Below, one piece after another: positions 12,840-23,383 of a DNA stretch of 64,000 nt. The notes beneath the pieces are model-generated. The model was given only the letters and a program-made list of their open reading frames with translations. It searched no databases and was not told where the DNA came from. Made by a program: the position numbers and the translations under genes. Numbering within the stretch: position 1 is the first letter of the stretch; every line of letters starts with the position of its first letter. Source of the stretch: Batillaria attramentaria (taxonomy: Eukaryota; Mollusca; Gastropoda; Batillariidae); the NCBI GenBank assembly GCA_018292915.2, contig JACVVK020000224.1:92501-156500 (forward strand), written 5' to 3'.

Positions 12840-13087
12840 CTATGGAAACAACATAAAAACCAACAAACAAACAAAAAAACCCCAACAAAACAACAACAAA
12901 ACACACACACACACACACACACAAACAACAAAAAAACAAAACCCCCAAACCCAACCCCCCCCCCCCCCCACAAAACCAACCCCCCCCCCTCCCCAACCCC
13001 GAAAAACTAAACACCACCACCCCACCCACCACCACCACAACCCCCCCCAAAAAAAACAAAACAAAACAAAAACAAAAAAACAACAAC
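12840..13087. repeat. A/C-only low-complexity block
   Basis: Nearly 250 bp made almost entirely of A and C (CAA, CCCC, AC motifs), immediately before the first coding exon of the homeobox gene. It is non-coding. Confidence 0.9.
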
Positions 13088-13279
13088 AACAACAAAAAAC
13101 CTAGAGAGAGAGTGCCCATAAAATACCTTTTTTTTAATTATAAATTACGATTGAGAATTTAAGATTATGTAAATATTGTACCTCCTACTCTATATAATAA
13201 TAGTAAGATCAATAATTTATTTGCACCACACATCATGTTGCTTTACATACTGATTATTCCTTTCCATGTGTTTCAGCTC

Positions 13280-16200
13280 ATGGAGTACCGTGAGGCCCCG
13301 TCCTCACCCACGGGCGGCGCCCACTGTGCAATGGACGGGGATGGGATGGGATCCCCAACCACACCCGCTTCCCCCCCACCCCACGGGGCGGGCGGCGGTG
13401 GCCACACGGAGCGGCTACCGAATGAGCTTCTAGATGAGATATGTGAAGACATTGGAATGAAGTCTGGGGACATGGAGCTGGACTTTGTGGAGTTCCTCAT
13501 GGAGCAGGACATGGACCCCCAGGCCTACATGACCCCTGAGGCCATCCTCAGCAGTGGGGGCACGCTCCAGCCCAGCTCCGGGGGCAGCAGTGGGAGTGGC
13601 GGCGGCGGCGGTGGTGGTGGGAACGTCAGCGCTGCATCGTCCAACATCTCCACCCCCTCCAACAGCAGCGGCGGTGGCAGCGGGTGTGGTTTTGGTGCAG
13701 TGACCACTGTTGGTAACAGTGCCGGTGTTCGGCAGGGTATTGACCAGGACTGGACACCACACATGCCCTCCCCAATCATAACTTCTGCGTCGGGCACTGC
13801 CACTGCCGGATCCAGTGGATCCAACAGCCCCGCCACCAAGCGGATCCACTTGTCCAACTCAGAGCAGAACAGCCCAAACAGCAACTCCAGCCAGAAGCAA
13901 CAACCACAACAGCCGCCTTCACTGACGTCACAGTCACATCAACCACCACCCCCATCTCCACAAGGGTTAGGGCAAGTGTTCAAAATGCCCCACACTCCCC
14001 CCACGCCGCGGCGATCTGTGTCGTGTCCGCAGGGCTCCAACGGCGGGAGTTCTTCTGTGGCCAGTTCCCCAGGGATGGGGCCGAAAAGTGGACAGTTTTC
14101 CCCAAAGCCTACCCCTACCCACGGCCAGTTCTTGAAGGAGGAAGTAGACTCTGCTGGCTCTCAGTCGTCCAGTTGTAGCAGCAATGCCAGCAACAACTTT
14201 CTGTTCAAAACCTCAGAGGCTGGAAGGACTCAGTGTTTCTCCCCACAGCAGTTTAGTTCTTGTGATCATGCGCGGAGAGGTTCGGAGGGGAGCATGCAGA
14301 TCGCCCCAAACTTGCCCCACCTCCAGCAGCACCAACAGCAGCAACAACAGTTTGACGTGCACCAGTACCACAGCATGCAACCACCACAGCAACAACAACA
14401 ACAACAACATGTGGGAGGTAAAGACTCAGGCTTTCAGAAGCTGGGGAAGTTAGCTCCCCCGAATGTGAACGTGAAGAACTTTGCCCAGATGAGGTGGGGG
14501 GTGCCTGGGGGTGCCATGTCCGGCCACACCCAACACCCACATCCCGGCATGGGGATGGGAAAGTCTCAGTATGGATACCCCATGCAGGGAACGGCTCGCA
14601 TGGACTCCCCTCTAGACCAGGGTTACTTCTCCAATGAGTCAGCCGGTAACGGTCCATCGAGCTCAGCCCCGTCACCAGCTCTCACAGCCTCGTCAATGTC
14701 CTCGATGTCTTCGCTGTCGTCCATGTCTTCCCTTTCCACCATGATGCCCGCTGACCCAAGCACGGCCAGTAAAACCCAGGGTCCTCCTCCTCCTGGTCTC
14801 GTGGCCGCTCGGCAGAAGTCTGTGCACTTTGCGGACCTTCCACCAGATGGCAGTTCCCCTGACGCCATGTCTCAGGCACCTCCATCTTCGTCTGCGATGG
14901 ACATGCAAGGGTACAGTCGTTTCGCCAGCAACCAGTCGCCATCGGACTGTGCCTTTGAAATGGACAGTGCTCAGCAGAAGTCTATGCAGTCCAAGATTCT
15001 TCCCAGACTGAACCATCACGGCATGAAGCCTGGTGTCGCCCCCTACACTGTGCCTAACAACTCGGCGGGGACGGGGCCGCCCACCTCCGCTGGTGCAGGA
15101 GGATATGACTTCAACAATCGTTCGTCGTGTGCCTTGAACCAGCAGAACAGGGCTAGCCCTGCTGATATGGCTGTCACAGGCTCAGGATCTATGCAACATT
15201 ATGACTTTCCCAACTCGGGCCCACCCAGCAAAGGCCCCGGTGGGGACGGCATGTATTACGTGGACAGTAACCAGAACATGATGCGCATGGATGCATCCCC
15301 AGGTATGGAGTTCTCATCTCATGGTGGTGCGTATGGTGGTCCTGGCAGTTACAATCTCCCTGTCAATCAGATGCGGGCTGCCCAACAGCAGCAGCAACAG
15401 CAGGGAGCGATGATGTCGCAGATGATGCCTCCACCACATCCCCACCAACAACAGCAACAACTAGACGGGTCCTCGCAAGACTTCAGCAGCTGTTCTATGT
15501 CTATGGGTGCACAGCGCATGCCAGGTACGTCCACGAGTCAGATGGGTGTCCCTGGATACGGTTCCCAGCAGGCCATGGGAATGGGACTGAGCGGGCCCGG
15601 CCAGGGTGGCATGAACGTCAACATGCAGCCGTCCCCCATGAACATGCAACAACAGCAGGGGATGGGGCCGGCAGTGCATGATGGGATGAACACTATGCAT
15701 CCCCCGCCCCACGGCTTTCAGCCCCCATCCATGTCAACGCCCATGCCCAGGGGTCCAGGACAGCAGGGTGGACGAATGATGCACGGTCCAGCGTATGGCC
15801 AGATGCCACCCAGTGGGTACGACTACAGTATGGGTGCTCGCCCGCCTGCCAACATGGATGGACAGATGTACGGCAGTCAGCAGCAGTCCATGTCAGGCAT
15901 GATGTCCCCGCAGGCAGGGTCGTGCCCACCTGGCTGGCCGGGTCCCGGCCCCACCTCGCCACATAGCCTGCAGGACGGGTCACAGCACATGGGGATGGGG
16001 GGTCCTCACATGAAGACACACCCCATGCAGCCCCACCCCCAGCAGCAGGCCTCGCCACATCCCATGCAAGCCATGACAATGGGCCAGCAGCATCCGCCCC
16101 CTCACCCCGGCCCCTGCTCCGGCAACCCCACGTGTGCTGGGTGCAAAGTTCAGATGGCCAACCGGACTGCACCGGGCCCAGCCTCGAAGGCTTTCTCCTC

Positions 16201-16481
16201 ACAACAGAAGTTCATCCAGAATCTGATCATGGACGAGTCTAACTCCGCGTACAGGTCACATCCGCTCTACCCTCTGCTTCGGGACCTGGTCATCGCTGGC
16301 ATGAACTTCGATGACCCCAAGTTCCACTACCAACAGCTGCTGAGCCTGCTGCCCCACGACTTCGAGAAGCTCCTGCAGAACTTCCTGCACCGGAACCCGC
16401 CATCTGGCAACTACCAGAGTAACTACTCTGTGGAGAGTGTACTGATGGACAGTCTACGACTGGCACACAGTCACCTAGTTG
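13280..16481 (+). CDS. Homeobox gene coding exon 1
   Basis: Encodes residues 1-1067 plus one base. The acceptor TGTTTCAG ends at 13276 and the ATG follows three bases later, so the 5' UTR probably begins in an upstream exon. An in-frame ATG at 13235 lies on the intron side of this acceptor and is therefore not preferred. The donor is TTG followed by GTCAGT. The exon covers the whole Gln/Met/Pro-rich region and the first half of the MEINOX-like segment (His994-Pro995 begins HPLYPLL). Confidence 0.85.
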
Positions 16482-18431
16482 GTCAGTTCTTATGCTTCCC
16501 CTCTACTGTAATGACCTTATCTTTTGACCATCCTTACTTTTCGACCACAATCTGGGAAAGTTAGGTCAAAAATAAAATCTCTAAGTTTTAAGTTTTCAGG
16601 CAGACCAGTAAAATGATGAGCAACCTGAAAGATGCTAAATGGGAAGGGGGGAGGGGGGGGGGGTTACAAGCTGATAAAACTTTGCTGATTTGCCGGTCTG
16701 GGATTCAGTGGTGATGAAAATGTTATGTCAGGTTCACAGCACTTTGTACGCATTTCAAGGCCCTCTGATGCAAGATGCTGTTTCTTTCTGCATTGTTCTT
16801 AGCCCCAACGGCACACATGGTGTTCAGTCAAGATGGTCAGACTTGAAAAGTTAAGGTCATTACGGTACATTGTATACATACATGTATGTGTAATATACTG
16901 TAATGTACTGCATAACTTACTAACTGGCTATAGCTAAACTGGCATGGAGAAGTCTGTGGCTACCCAAAGAAAGATTTTCTTCTTAAAATCATTTACAGTT
17001 TGAATCCCGGCTGGGAGTCAGTTATTTGTGCTGGCTTTTTTCTCATTGCCTTGTCTTTGCTCTCACCCGTAGGTGGTTGAAAAGGATGTTAAACCCCACA
17101 TAGTCACCCATCCACAGTGATAGTTACTTTTTTTTTCATTTCACTGAGCTTGAAGAGCGTATCTGAGAAAACATTCTAACTTCAGGAAAATAAGTTCATG
17201 TACTTGTGTATTGTCACAAGGAGAAATAAATTATACAAGTTTATGTATTGTAACAAGAAGGGAAATAAGTACTTGTGTATTGCTATAACAAGGGTGGGTG
17301 GGTGTTTGGGAGTTTAACGTCCTTTTCCACCATGTAAGGGGCAGCGAGAAAACATTTTGCCCCAGGTGTGGTTCAAACTCTCGACCTGAGCATGGAGAGT
17401 CCTACACTTTACCGTTCGGCCATAACAGAATTGAACCAGATTTGTATAATCTGAATTGAATCAGGGTTGCACATTTAAGTCAGTCCCAGGACATTGACCT
17501 GTAAAAATTTCAAATGTCCTATTTTTCCCACCTCAAGCGGACATTTGTCCTATTAAAATTTTTATTGCCACTAAGTGGCCAGGACACTGTGTCCTATCAC
17601 TTTGCTGTTTCCAGGACACTTTGTCCTATAGAAGCTGTGGAAAATGTGCAACCCTGTTGAATTGTATTATGAGTATAAGCTCGGTTTCCCTGTATGTCTC
17701 TGTATTGTCATGTTACTATGGTTTGTTCTGATTTACAGAAAAGATTCGCACACGCCAAGAACAAGAGAAGATAAAAGCTCTGACGTCCACCTCTATACGC
17801 TCCATGGAGGAGTTTTGTGAGAAGTTTGACCACGCACAGATGGTTGGGATGGTGAGTAGAGAATTCCCAGTAACACTAACAGAAGGAATACCATTAAAAA
17901 ATAGGTCTGCCAGGAGGGATTACGTGGGGTTTTGTCACTGAATAATAATATAATAAAAATGGCTGTTAATCTCTTCACTTCATTGTGAACTATGCACTCT
18001 GCTCTTGGCCATAGAAGTTACTTTTCTTTTATTTTGATTTTGGGACAGACGTGAAGGTGGGAACTACATGTGGAAAATGGATAGGAGGACTAAAAAAAAA
18101 AAAAATCTTCTAAATAAAAAGAGAAAGAAAGGAGGTACTACTTTCAGACGCTACCCCCCCCCCCCCCCCTCACACACACACACACACCTTTAAATCAGGT
18201 ATCTGTCCCCACCCACTTTTTTAAGTTGTTTCTCTATAGAGAAACAACTTTATGAGACGGGGCAGATTTTGCTGCGCGCAGCAGCAAGTTTCAGTGATAC
18301 AAAACAAGACTGTGACGTTTCTCCACACAATAATACTTTCTCGCACATAGTGACGTAACGAAACCTGCGTCATAGACACTTGACGTGCACACTATGCTGC
18401 TGCGTTCTTTTTGGCGGGAGTTGTGAGACGT

Positions 18432-18469
<38 letters not shown>

Positions 18470-21400
18470 ACGGATGTAATGATGGCTATCTCCTAAACCA
18501 CCTCGATGGAGGCCTTTTTACTTTGAGATAAAATGGGAAATCACCTTCTCCAGACCTACCTTTCACGATTTTTAGCCTGCCGCATTTTCAGAAGAGTTAT
18601 CGCCGATTTTAAAAAATCGGTCGTGTTACGAATTTTTTCGAAAAAGTTGTTCAAATTCCTTCATTTTCTAGACTTTGGAAGTTCACCCAATCACACTGCC
18701 TGTATTCGTGCTACAGCTTTGTAGCTCTGACTGGTTTTGTGTAAAAAAAATATTTTCGAGGTAGGGGTGGTTTGCACATAAGATCAAATATCTATGAAAA
18801 GACTACTGCAAATTACTTATCATCCCGGCGTTTTTGTCTAGTGTGACAACTGCACCTATGACAGGAACTACTGCACTATTATAGCTTTAGCATTTAGAAT
18901 AACTGAACTTTTAGATAAACATAACTTTTTCAAGTTTCTGCGAAAAGCATTGGTCAAAAGAGTTCCAAATTTTCGATTTCATAAGTACAATACAAGGTAT
19001 TCTAGTCCATGTTTCACCAGCCCTCTAGATCTTCCAGATTTTATGTAAAAATTAATTCAGCCAGGGAAGTCACAAAAGCAACAGGGAAATTACAAGACAT
19101 GCACAAGCATCATCTGTCATACCACCAGTGTGAAGCTGACGTCAAACGCTTAGTTCCCAGACAAAATAAGCAAGTATCGTCACTGCCTCCGACATTTCAC
19201 CAGCCCTCTAGATCTTCCAGATTTCATGTGAAAAATAATTCAATCGGGGAAGCCACAAAGCCAACAGGGAAATCACAAGACATAAACAAGCTTCCTCAGA
19301 CGATGGCAGTGCTAGTTTAAGTTCCAGTGGTCAAACTAAACGATGAACTATTTGGCTTGAGCTTTGTGGAGGGTTCTTATCAGTAAGTTGTTCCACCAAC
19401 ACTCTGATAGGCAGTAAGTGAGTAAGTCTGTGTTTGCTGCACACGGCACTCACTCCCTATCTACTGCTGAGGCAGACAAAAAGACGGAAACCCTCGTCAA
19501 GCCCCCGTAGCTTATCCCCTACACCACAAGCCTCTCTGCGTGCCACTGTGTCAAGGTAGCTGATTGGTTGAGGCGGTAATTTGCTGCAACTGGATTGGTG
19601 GAGGGCTAGGAACACAAAGTTGATCCTTCCAGCAAACACACTTGAAGGGCTGTGTCAACCAGGGTAGAGTGGCCAGCACTCAGAGACTGAGGGACTCCCC
19701 ATGTAGTTGGGGATGGGGGAGTTAAGTTCGGGGTGGGGTGGGGGATGTTGATTCATAGATGCTGCAGATTGCAGATGAATGATAACCTGAATTGTTTGAA
19801 TTCCTGTACTGACTATGTGTCTAGGAAAAGGTTGGTCGTGACATTAAGCCTGGGATGTTTATTGAATTTTTTTTTATCATTGTAAGCTGCACTCAACTTA
19901 CAGAGGGAGAACATAAGAGGAATGAAACTTATAGTCGTGCATATTTAAAGTGTGTATGTGTGTGTGTGTGGGGGGGGGGGGGGGGGGCACCCTTCCAACA
20001 CCCACTGCCTCCATCAAGCACCTCTCCCCTTGCACTGGTCACATCCACCCAAACTCAAACCAAGAAATCAACACCCTCTACCCCACTCCTGTATGTGCCC
20101 ATCTGTACGTGCATTACATGCTAATGATGCTTTTAAACTGACACGCAGAAAAATGCTTGTTTAAATTCACATGGACTAATGGGACCATTTAAATTTTTTT
20201 TTTGTGTGTGGATAAAATGTCTATGTATGTATTCAAGCTTTGGCCTGAGGATATTGGTCGTGCACTTTGCCTGTGCTAGAAGCTAAATTGCCCTGAACCT
20301 AGATTTCCCCGCCCCTCTTATGCTGTGTGCATTTCTTTCATATAATTTTATTAAATGGGCCAAGGGGAAGGCACAAAACAGAAGCTGTTAATGTAATTGT
20401 TAGTAGACTCTACATGAACTAAATTGCCCTGAAACCAAATTTACCCCCCCCCCCCTCCCCTCTTATGCTATGTGCATTACCTTCACGAATAAATTCATTA
20501 GAAGCGTTGGGGAAAAGTAAAAAAAAAAACCAGGAGCTGTTAGCGTTGGTAGACTGTACAAGCTGAGAGGTGTACCGCCAGTGTGTGGGGGTGCCGTGTG
20601 TTGACACAGCATTATCACAAGATGGCCGAGTGTGTGTGTGTGCCGGTCGCCAGTGTCGGAATGTCTGCCCCGCCTTGTTTGGACTTCTTGTTGACCCAGT
20701 ATTATCAGGGCACACAAACCGTTACCTGGCTTTCCCTGCCCCTTGGGCTTGAACGCTGTTGTAAAACCTCTCTCCTCCCTTCCAGTTTTTCGCGGAGAAA
20801 ATTTGTCGTCTGCTGTCCAAGGGGGCGGGCTAATAGAGTAATCTGCCCTGAATGGCGTGTGGGCGGGGGAGAGATTAGGACTGCATTGGCGCTCCCGTCC
20901 CAACATGTTGACTTGTGATGTAAGGGCACATTAGGGGATTTAGGGGCCGAGTGGCTTAAAGTACAGGCCCCCCGGTTCCATGACTGTGATGCAAGTGACT
21001 GGTTGGGGGATTAGCTAGCTGATCAACCACCGTAATCTGCCTGTTTTTGATACAGCACAACATGATAGGATCAGAGCTACAGATCAAATCTTAATCCTTC
21101 TCCCCCCCCCCCACACACACACACTCTCTCTCTCTCTCTCTCTCTTGTGCCTGCACACGTTCCACACATACACATCTACCTGCTAGCAGTCTCACCCCCC
21201 CCCCCCCCCCACACACACACAGAGTTGGCCTTCCCAATGTGGTATGCACCTTTAGGTTATGTATACCTTAGACTGGGTTTATTATAAGACTTAGGAAATT
21301 CTTATATAAAATCATGACTTGGTAATGGTATGCAGCATGCAAGCAAAATGTCTCAGTGGATTATCACATTAAGCATTTCTGGAAGGCATTTAATGAACAA

Positions 21401-23383
21401 ATTGCATTGGGCATGTTAGGCTGGGCAAAGGAAATGCTTTAATGGATTAATGTCATAATAAAAGTCTTAAGTGTGACGCAAATGGCGGAGATAACCGGCT
21501 AAAGCCTTTCACCAGTACTCAGGAGCTGAAAGGAGTCGCACATGTGTGTACTCTAGCTCATTTCATATGTGCTGTGTCCGGTGGATTAAAAAACGGAACC
21601 AAAAAAAACAACAACAACAACAACCAAAGAGTGGGTGGGTGGAACAGGGATCAGGGAGGGCTGGAGATGAGGGTAGACAGTGTGTGTGTGTGAGAGAGAA
21701 TATATATGTTATTAGAGCTTAAAATCTTCCTCCGCTTAGAGGAGTTCCTCTGCTGGCTAGGCTAAAACATTTCCTCAAAAGAAAAAAATGTTTCCTCCTC
21801 CGAAGCACTTACTATCATGCTTAGAATCCACCGAACTGCGCAGATTTTAGTCTAACTTTTAAAAAATTTCCGGGGGGGGGGGGGGGGGAGATCTGGAGAC
21901 ATTCAACATTGACACAACTTTTCCTGGTTTGCCAGATTGCTGAATTTGAGCATTGACAGTGATTCATGTTTTGCCTAGAACTGTCCACTTGATGTTTATA
22001 TGGAGCTGAACAACATCTCTTGTTTGTTTCAGGCCCAGCCAGGCGGTGGTGTGAACGGCTGTAGTCCCATGCTGATGCCCGGTGGTCCGCCCATGGGCGA
22101 TATGGGGATGCAGGCACCTCTGCACGTCATGACCTCCATGGGGCCGCCCACCAAGGTCATGGTCACTCTGGTAGGTTAAGAGGCGTGTTTATTGTGTTCT
22201 CAGGCACTCGTGTCCAGATAGGACGCCTGACATACTCCAAAAGCAAAGCTAGCTTGGTGAAGTCCTTTTTTTGCAGGTACATGTAGAAATGTGATGACGT
22301 GTGTGGGAGGTGGTGTGTGTATTTGTTTCTTGTTAGTTACTGTGGTATGTTTTAAGTTTTACTTTTTGAACAAGTGAAGAGCTGCCTCTTTGTCTCCTAG
22401 GTATTACAGCATCTGAATATTAGTAGTCACCACAGCTTGATATTGTAGGATCGTAGACACACCGGTTTTGTATCTGATACATTTCACGATACATTTCAGC
22501 ATATGAAAAAATGCTGTAGCATGGACAGTATTCAGGAATGAATTTAATTGATTTATAACCATGACAATTGTATATTTCAGGGTCAGGGAGGATTTGTTGG
22601 ACCTGTTGGGTTCCGGACGATGAAGGACGGGCCAGAGTTGCTGAGCGACGGTAGCAGTGGAGTCGGGGTCACTACCCAGAAAACAGAGTCAAAGAAACAC
22701 CCCAGTCTTCCAAAAGAAGTAAGGCGCTTTTATGTCCAGAAAAGCAGGAAAGTTACTGCGCTTTGACGTGCAGCAGTCAAAGGAACTGTAAAACAAAGCA
22801 TCTGTTATTGGCTCAGATCTTTTACTTTAGGTTCATTGAGAAGTCTGTAGCACGAGAGGTGTACTTGCATTATCAGTCTGGCCTTAGAGGCATTTTTTGG
22901 GGTTTTGTGTTTCATATCCAGGTCATACATGGGTTATAGACTGAATCATTTTCAAAATGTCCAATTACTTTCTTACAAACTTGTCTTATCATGGTGGACA
23001 ATATTCACAACATATATCCTATGCGTGTACTTTATGGTCAGCCAAGACATTTGTCCTATGATAGTTTGCCGTCAAGCATCATACATGATCGGGACATGTG
23101 GTTATATGTAGTTCATAGTCTTTTATTCCCTTGTGATAAGATTAAATCATTTTTGGGGTTATTGTTCCAAAGGTATTAATGCATGACTTACAGTGTGTGT
23201 CTATATGTGCAGGCGGTATCACTCATGATGGAGTGGTTGCGGGGTCACAAGGACAACCCATACCCAAACGACGACGAGAAAGCCATGCTCATCAAACAGA
23301 CGGGCCTGACTATCAACCAGATCAACTACTGGTTCACCAATGCACGCCGCCGCATCCTGCCCAAGTGGGCCCAGTGCAAGTGA
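13280..23383 (+). CDS. TALE-class homeodomain transcription factor, MEINOX-like (five coding exons)
   Basis: Coding exons 13280-16481, 17739-17851, 22033-22170, 22581-22718 and 23213-23383 join in frame to 1253 aa. Residues 1-930 are disordered and rich in Met, Gln, Pro, Ser and Gly, with poly-Gly and several poly-Gln runs. An acidic patch ([11 protein letters not shown]) sits near the start. A Cys cluster (C946-X5-C952-X2-C955) precedes a helical segment, about residues 985-1105, that carries HPLYPLL and [17 protein letters not shown]...FCEKF, resembling the MEINOX domain of Meis/PKNOX proteins. The homeodomain (about 1187-1249) has the TALE loop with PYP at 1213-1215 and WFTNARRR at 1237-1244; Asn1240 and Arg1242 are the expected DNA-contact residues. 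The protein ends just after the homeodomain. It is expected to be nuclear, DNA-binding and able to partner PBC-type TALE proteins. It is closest to PKNOX/TGIF-type TALE genes by eye, but the orthology group is unresolved. Confidence 0.9.
16996..17105 (+). mobile_element. SINE-a fragment
   Basis: Begins at the B box (TTTGAATCCCGGCTGGG) and carries the family's GTGCTGGCTTTTT and TTAAACCCCA landmarks. It is diverged, so an old copy. Confidence 0.75.
17285..17432 (-). mobile_element. SINE-a copy, diverged
   Basis: The tail (GGGTGGGTGTTTGGGAGTTT) and AACGTCCTTTTCCACCAT are clear. The head is recognisable as GAGCATGGAGAGTCC...TTCGGCC. The middle is degraded. Confidence 0.75.
17462..17656. mobile_element. 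hAT-like MITE
   Basis: A 195-bp element with near-perfect terminal inverted repeats: CAGGGTTGCACATTT at the left and AAATGTGCAACCCTG at the right. TTGAAT lies immediately outside both ends and is a possible remnant of an 8-bp target duplication. The inside carries three or four AGGACA...TGTCCT hairpin motifs. CAGGG-type termini are typical of hAT elements; the class is inferred. Confidence 0.8.
17739..17851 (+). CDS. Homeobox gene coding exon 2
   Basis: 113 nt, entering in phase 1 and leaving in phase 0; residues 1068-1105. Acceptor TGATTTACAG, donor ATG followed by GTGAGT. It encodes the second helical half of the MEINOX-like segment ([11 protein letters not shown]...SMEEFCEKF). Confidence 0.85.
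18223..18250. repeat. Perfect 28-bp palindrome
   Basis: AAGTTGTTTCTC, TATA, then the exact reverse complement. It could form a hairpin or be the tip of a mobile element; no matching second end was found nearby. Confidence 0.85.
18427..18470. repeat. (GT)n microsatellite
   Basis: Short GT tract inside intron 2. Confidence 0.9.
19009..19300. repeat. Two-copy tandem repeat, period about 184 bp
   Basis: TTCACCAGCCCTCTAGATCT begins copies at about 19010 and 19194, and both continue with matching CCAGATTT(T/C)ATGT, CAACAGGGAAAT and ACAAGACAT segments. It is open in one frame for about 100 codons, but nothing suggests a real exon. Confidence 0.85.
20278..20556. repeat. Two-copy tandem duplication, period about 138 bp
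   Basis: CTAAATTGCCCTGAA, CTCTTATGCT(G/A)TGTGCATT and GAGCTGTTA/GAAGCTGTTA recur in order in both copies. Non-coding. Confidence 0.8.
22033..22170 (+). CDS. Homeobox gene coding exon 3
   Basis: 138 nt, phase 0 in and out, residues 1106-1151. The acceptor is TTTGTTTCAG and the donor is CTG followed by GTAGGT. It encodes a Gly/Met/Pro-rich linker. Being a multiple of three and symmetric, it could be skipped without a frameshift. Confidence 0.85.
22171..22580 (+). other. Homeobox gene intron 3
   Basis: 410 bp of unremarkable intronic sequence. Confidence 0.8.
22581..22718 (+). CDS. Homeobox gene coding exon 4
   Basis: 138 nt, phase 0 in and out, residues 1152-1197. Acceptor TATATTTCAG, donor GAA followed by GTAAGG. 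It encodes a linker and the N-terminal arm and start of helix 1 of the homeodomain ([10 protein letters not shown]). The intron after LPKE splits the homeodomain. Confidence 0.88.
22719..23212 (+). other. Homeobox gene intron 4
   Basis: 494 bp inside the homeodomain coding region. No repeat or exon seen. Confidence 0.8.
23213..23383 (+). CDS. Homeobox gene coding exon 5 (homeodomain)
   Basis: 171 nt including the stop TGA; residues 1198-1253. The acceptor is ATATGTGCAG. It encodes the remainder of helix 1, the TALE extension ([10 protein letters not shown]) and helices 2-3 ([15 protein letters not shown]), then ILPKWAQCK and stop. Position 50 is Thr, where most animal TALE classes have Ile, Ala or Gly. 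Confidence 0.93.
   Translation, partial: AVSLMMEWLRGHKDNPYPNDDEKAMLIKQTGLTINQINYWFTNARRRILPKWAQCK

Larger units (their letters stand above)
16482..17738 (+). other. Homeobox gene intron 1
   Basis: Holds two diverged SINE-a fragments in opposite orientation and an hAT-like MITE (separate entries). No exon is seen between. Confidence 0.75.
17852..22032 (+). other. Homeobox gene intron 2
   Basis: This 4.2-kb intron contains a perfect 28-bp palindrome at 18223, a two-copy repeat near 19.0-19.3 kb, a two-copy duplication at 20.28-20.56 kb, and short AC, GT and poly-C/G tracts. No further exon is supported. Confidence 0.7.

Noticed and set aside
13235..13279. ATG at 13235 as the homeobox start
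   Set aside because: It lies upstream of a good TTTCAG acceptor in what is probably intron. ATG at 13280 is preferred, though a retained-intron transcript would extend the frame by 15 codons.
13430..16202. Antisense open frames opposite homeobox exon 1
   Set aside because: They mirror the GC-rich, Gln/Met-rich coding exon and have no homology or start context of their own.
19009..19320. 103-codon frame as an exon of the homeobox gene
   Set aside because: It is a two-copy tandem repeat without matching splice signals or similarity to the gene's domains.
20940..21010. Second tRNA-like sequence (GGGGCCGAGTGGCTTAAAG)
   Set aside because: The A box is plausible but the B box is poor and no family copy was seen in the window. 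Too weak to list.
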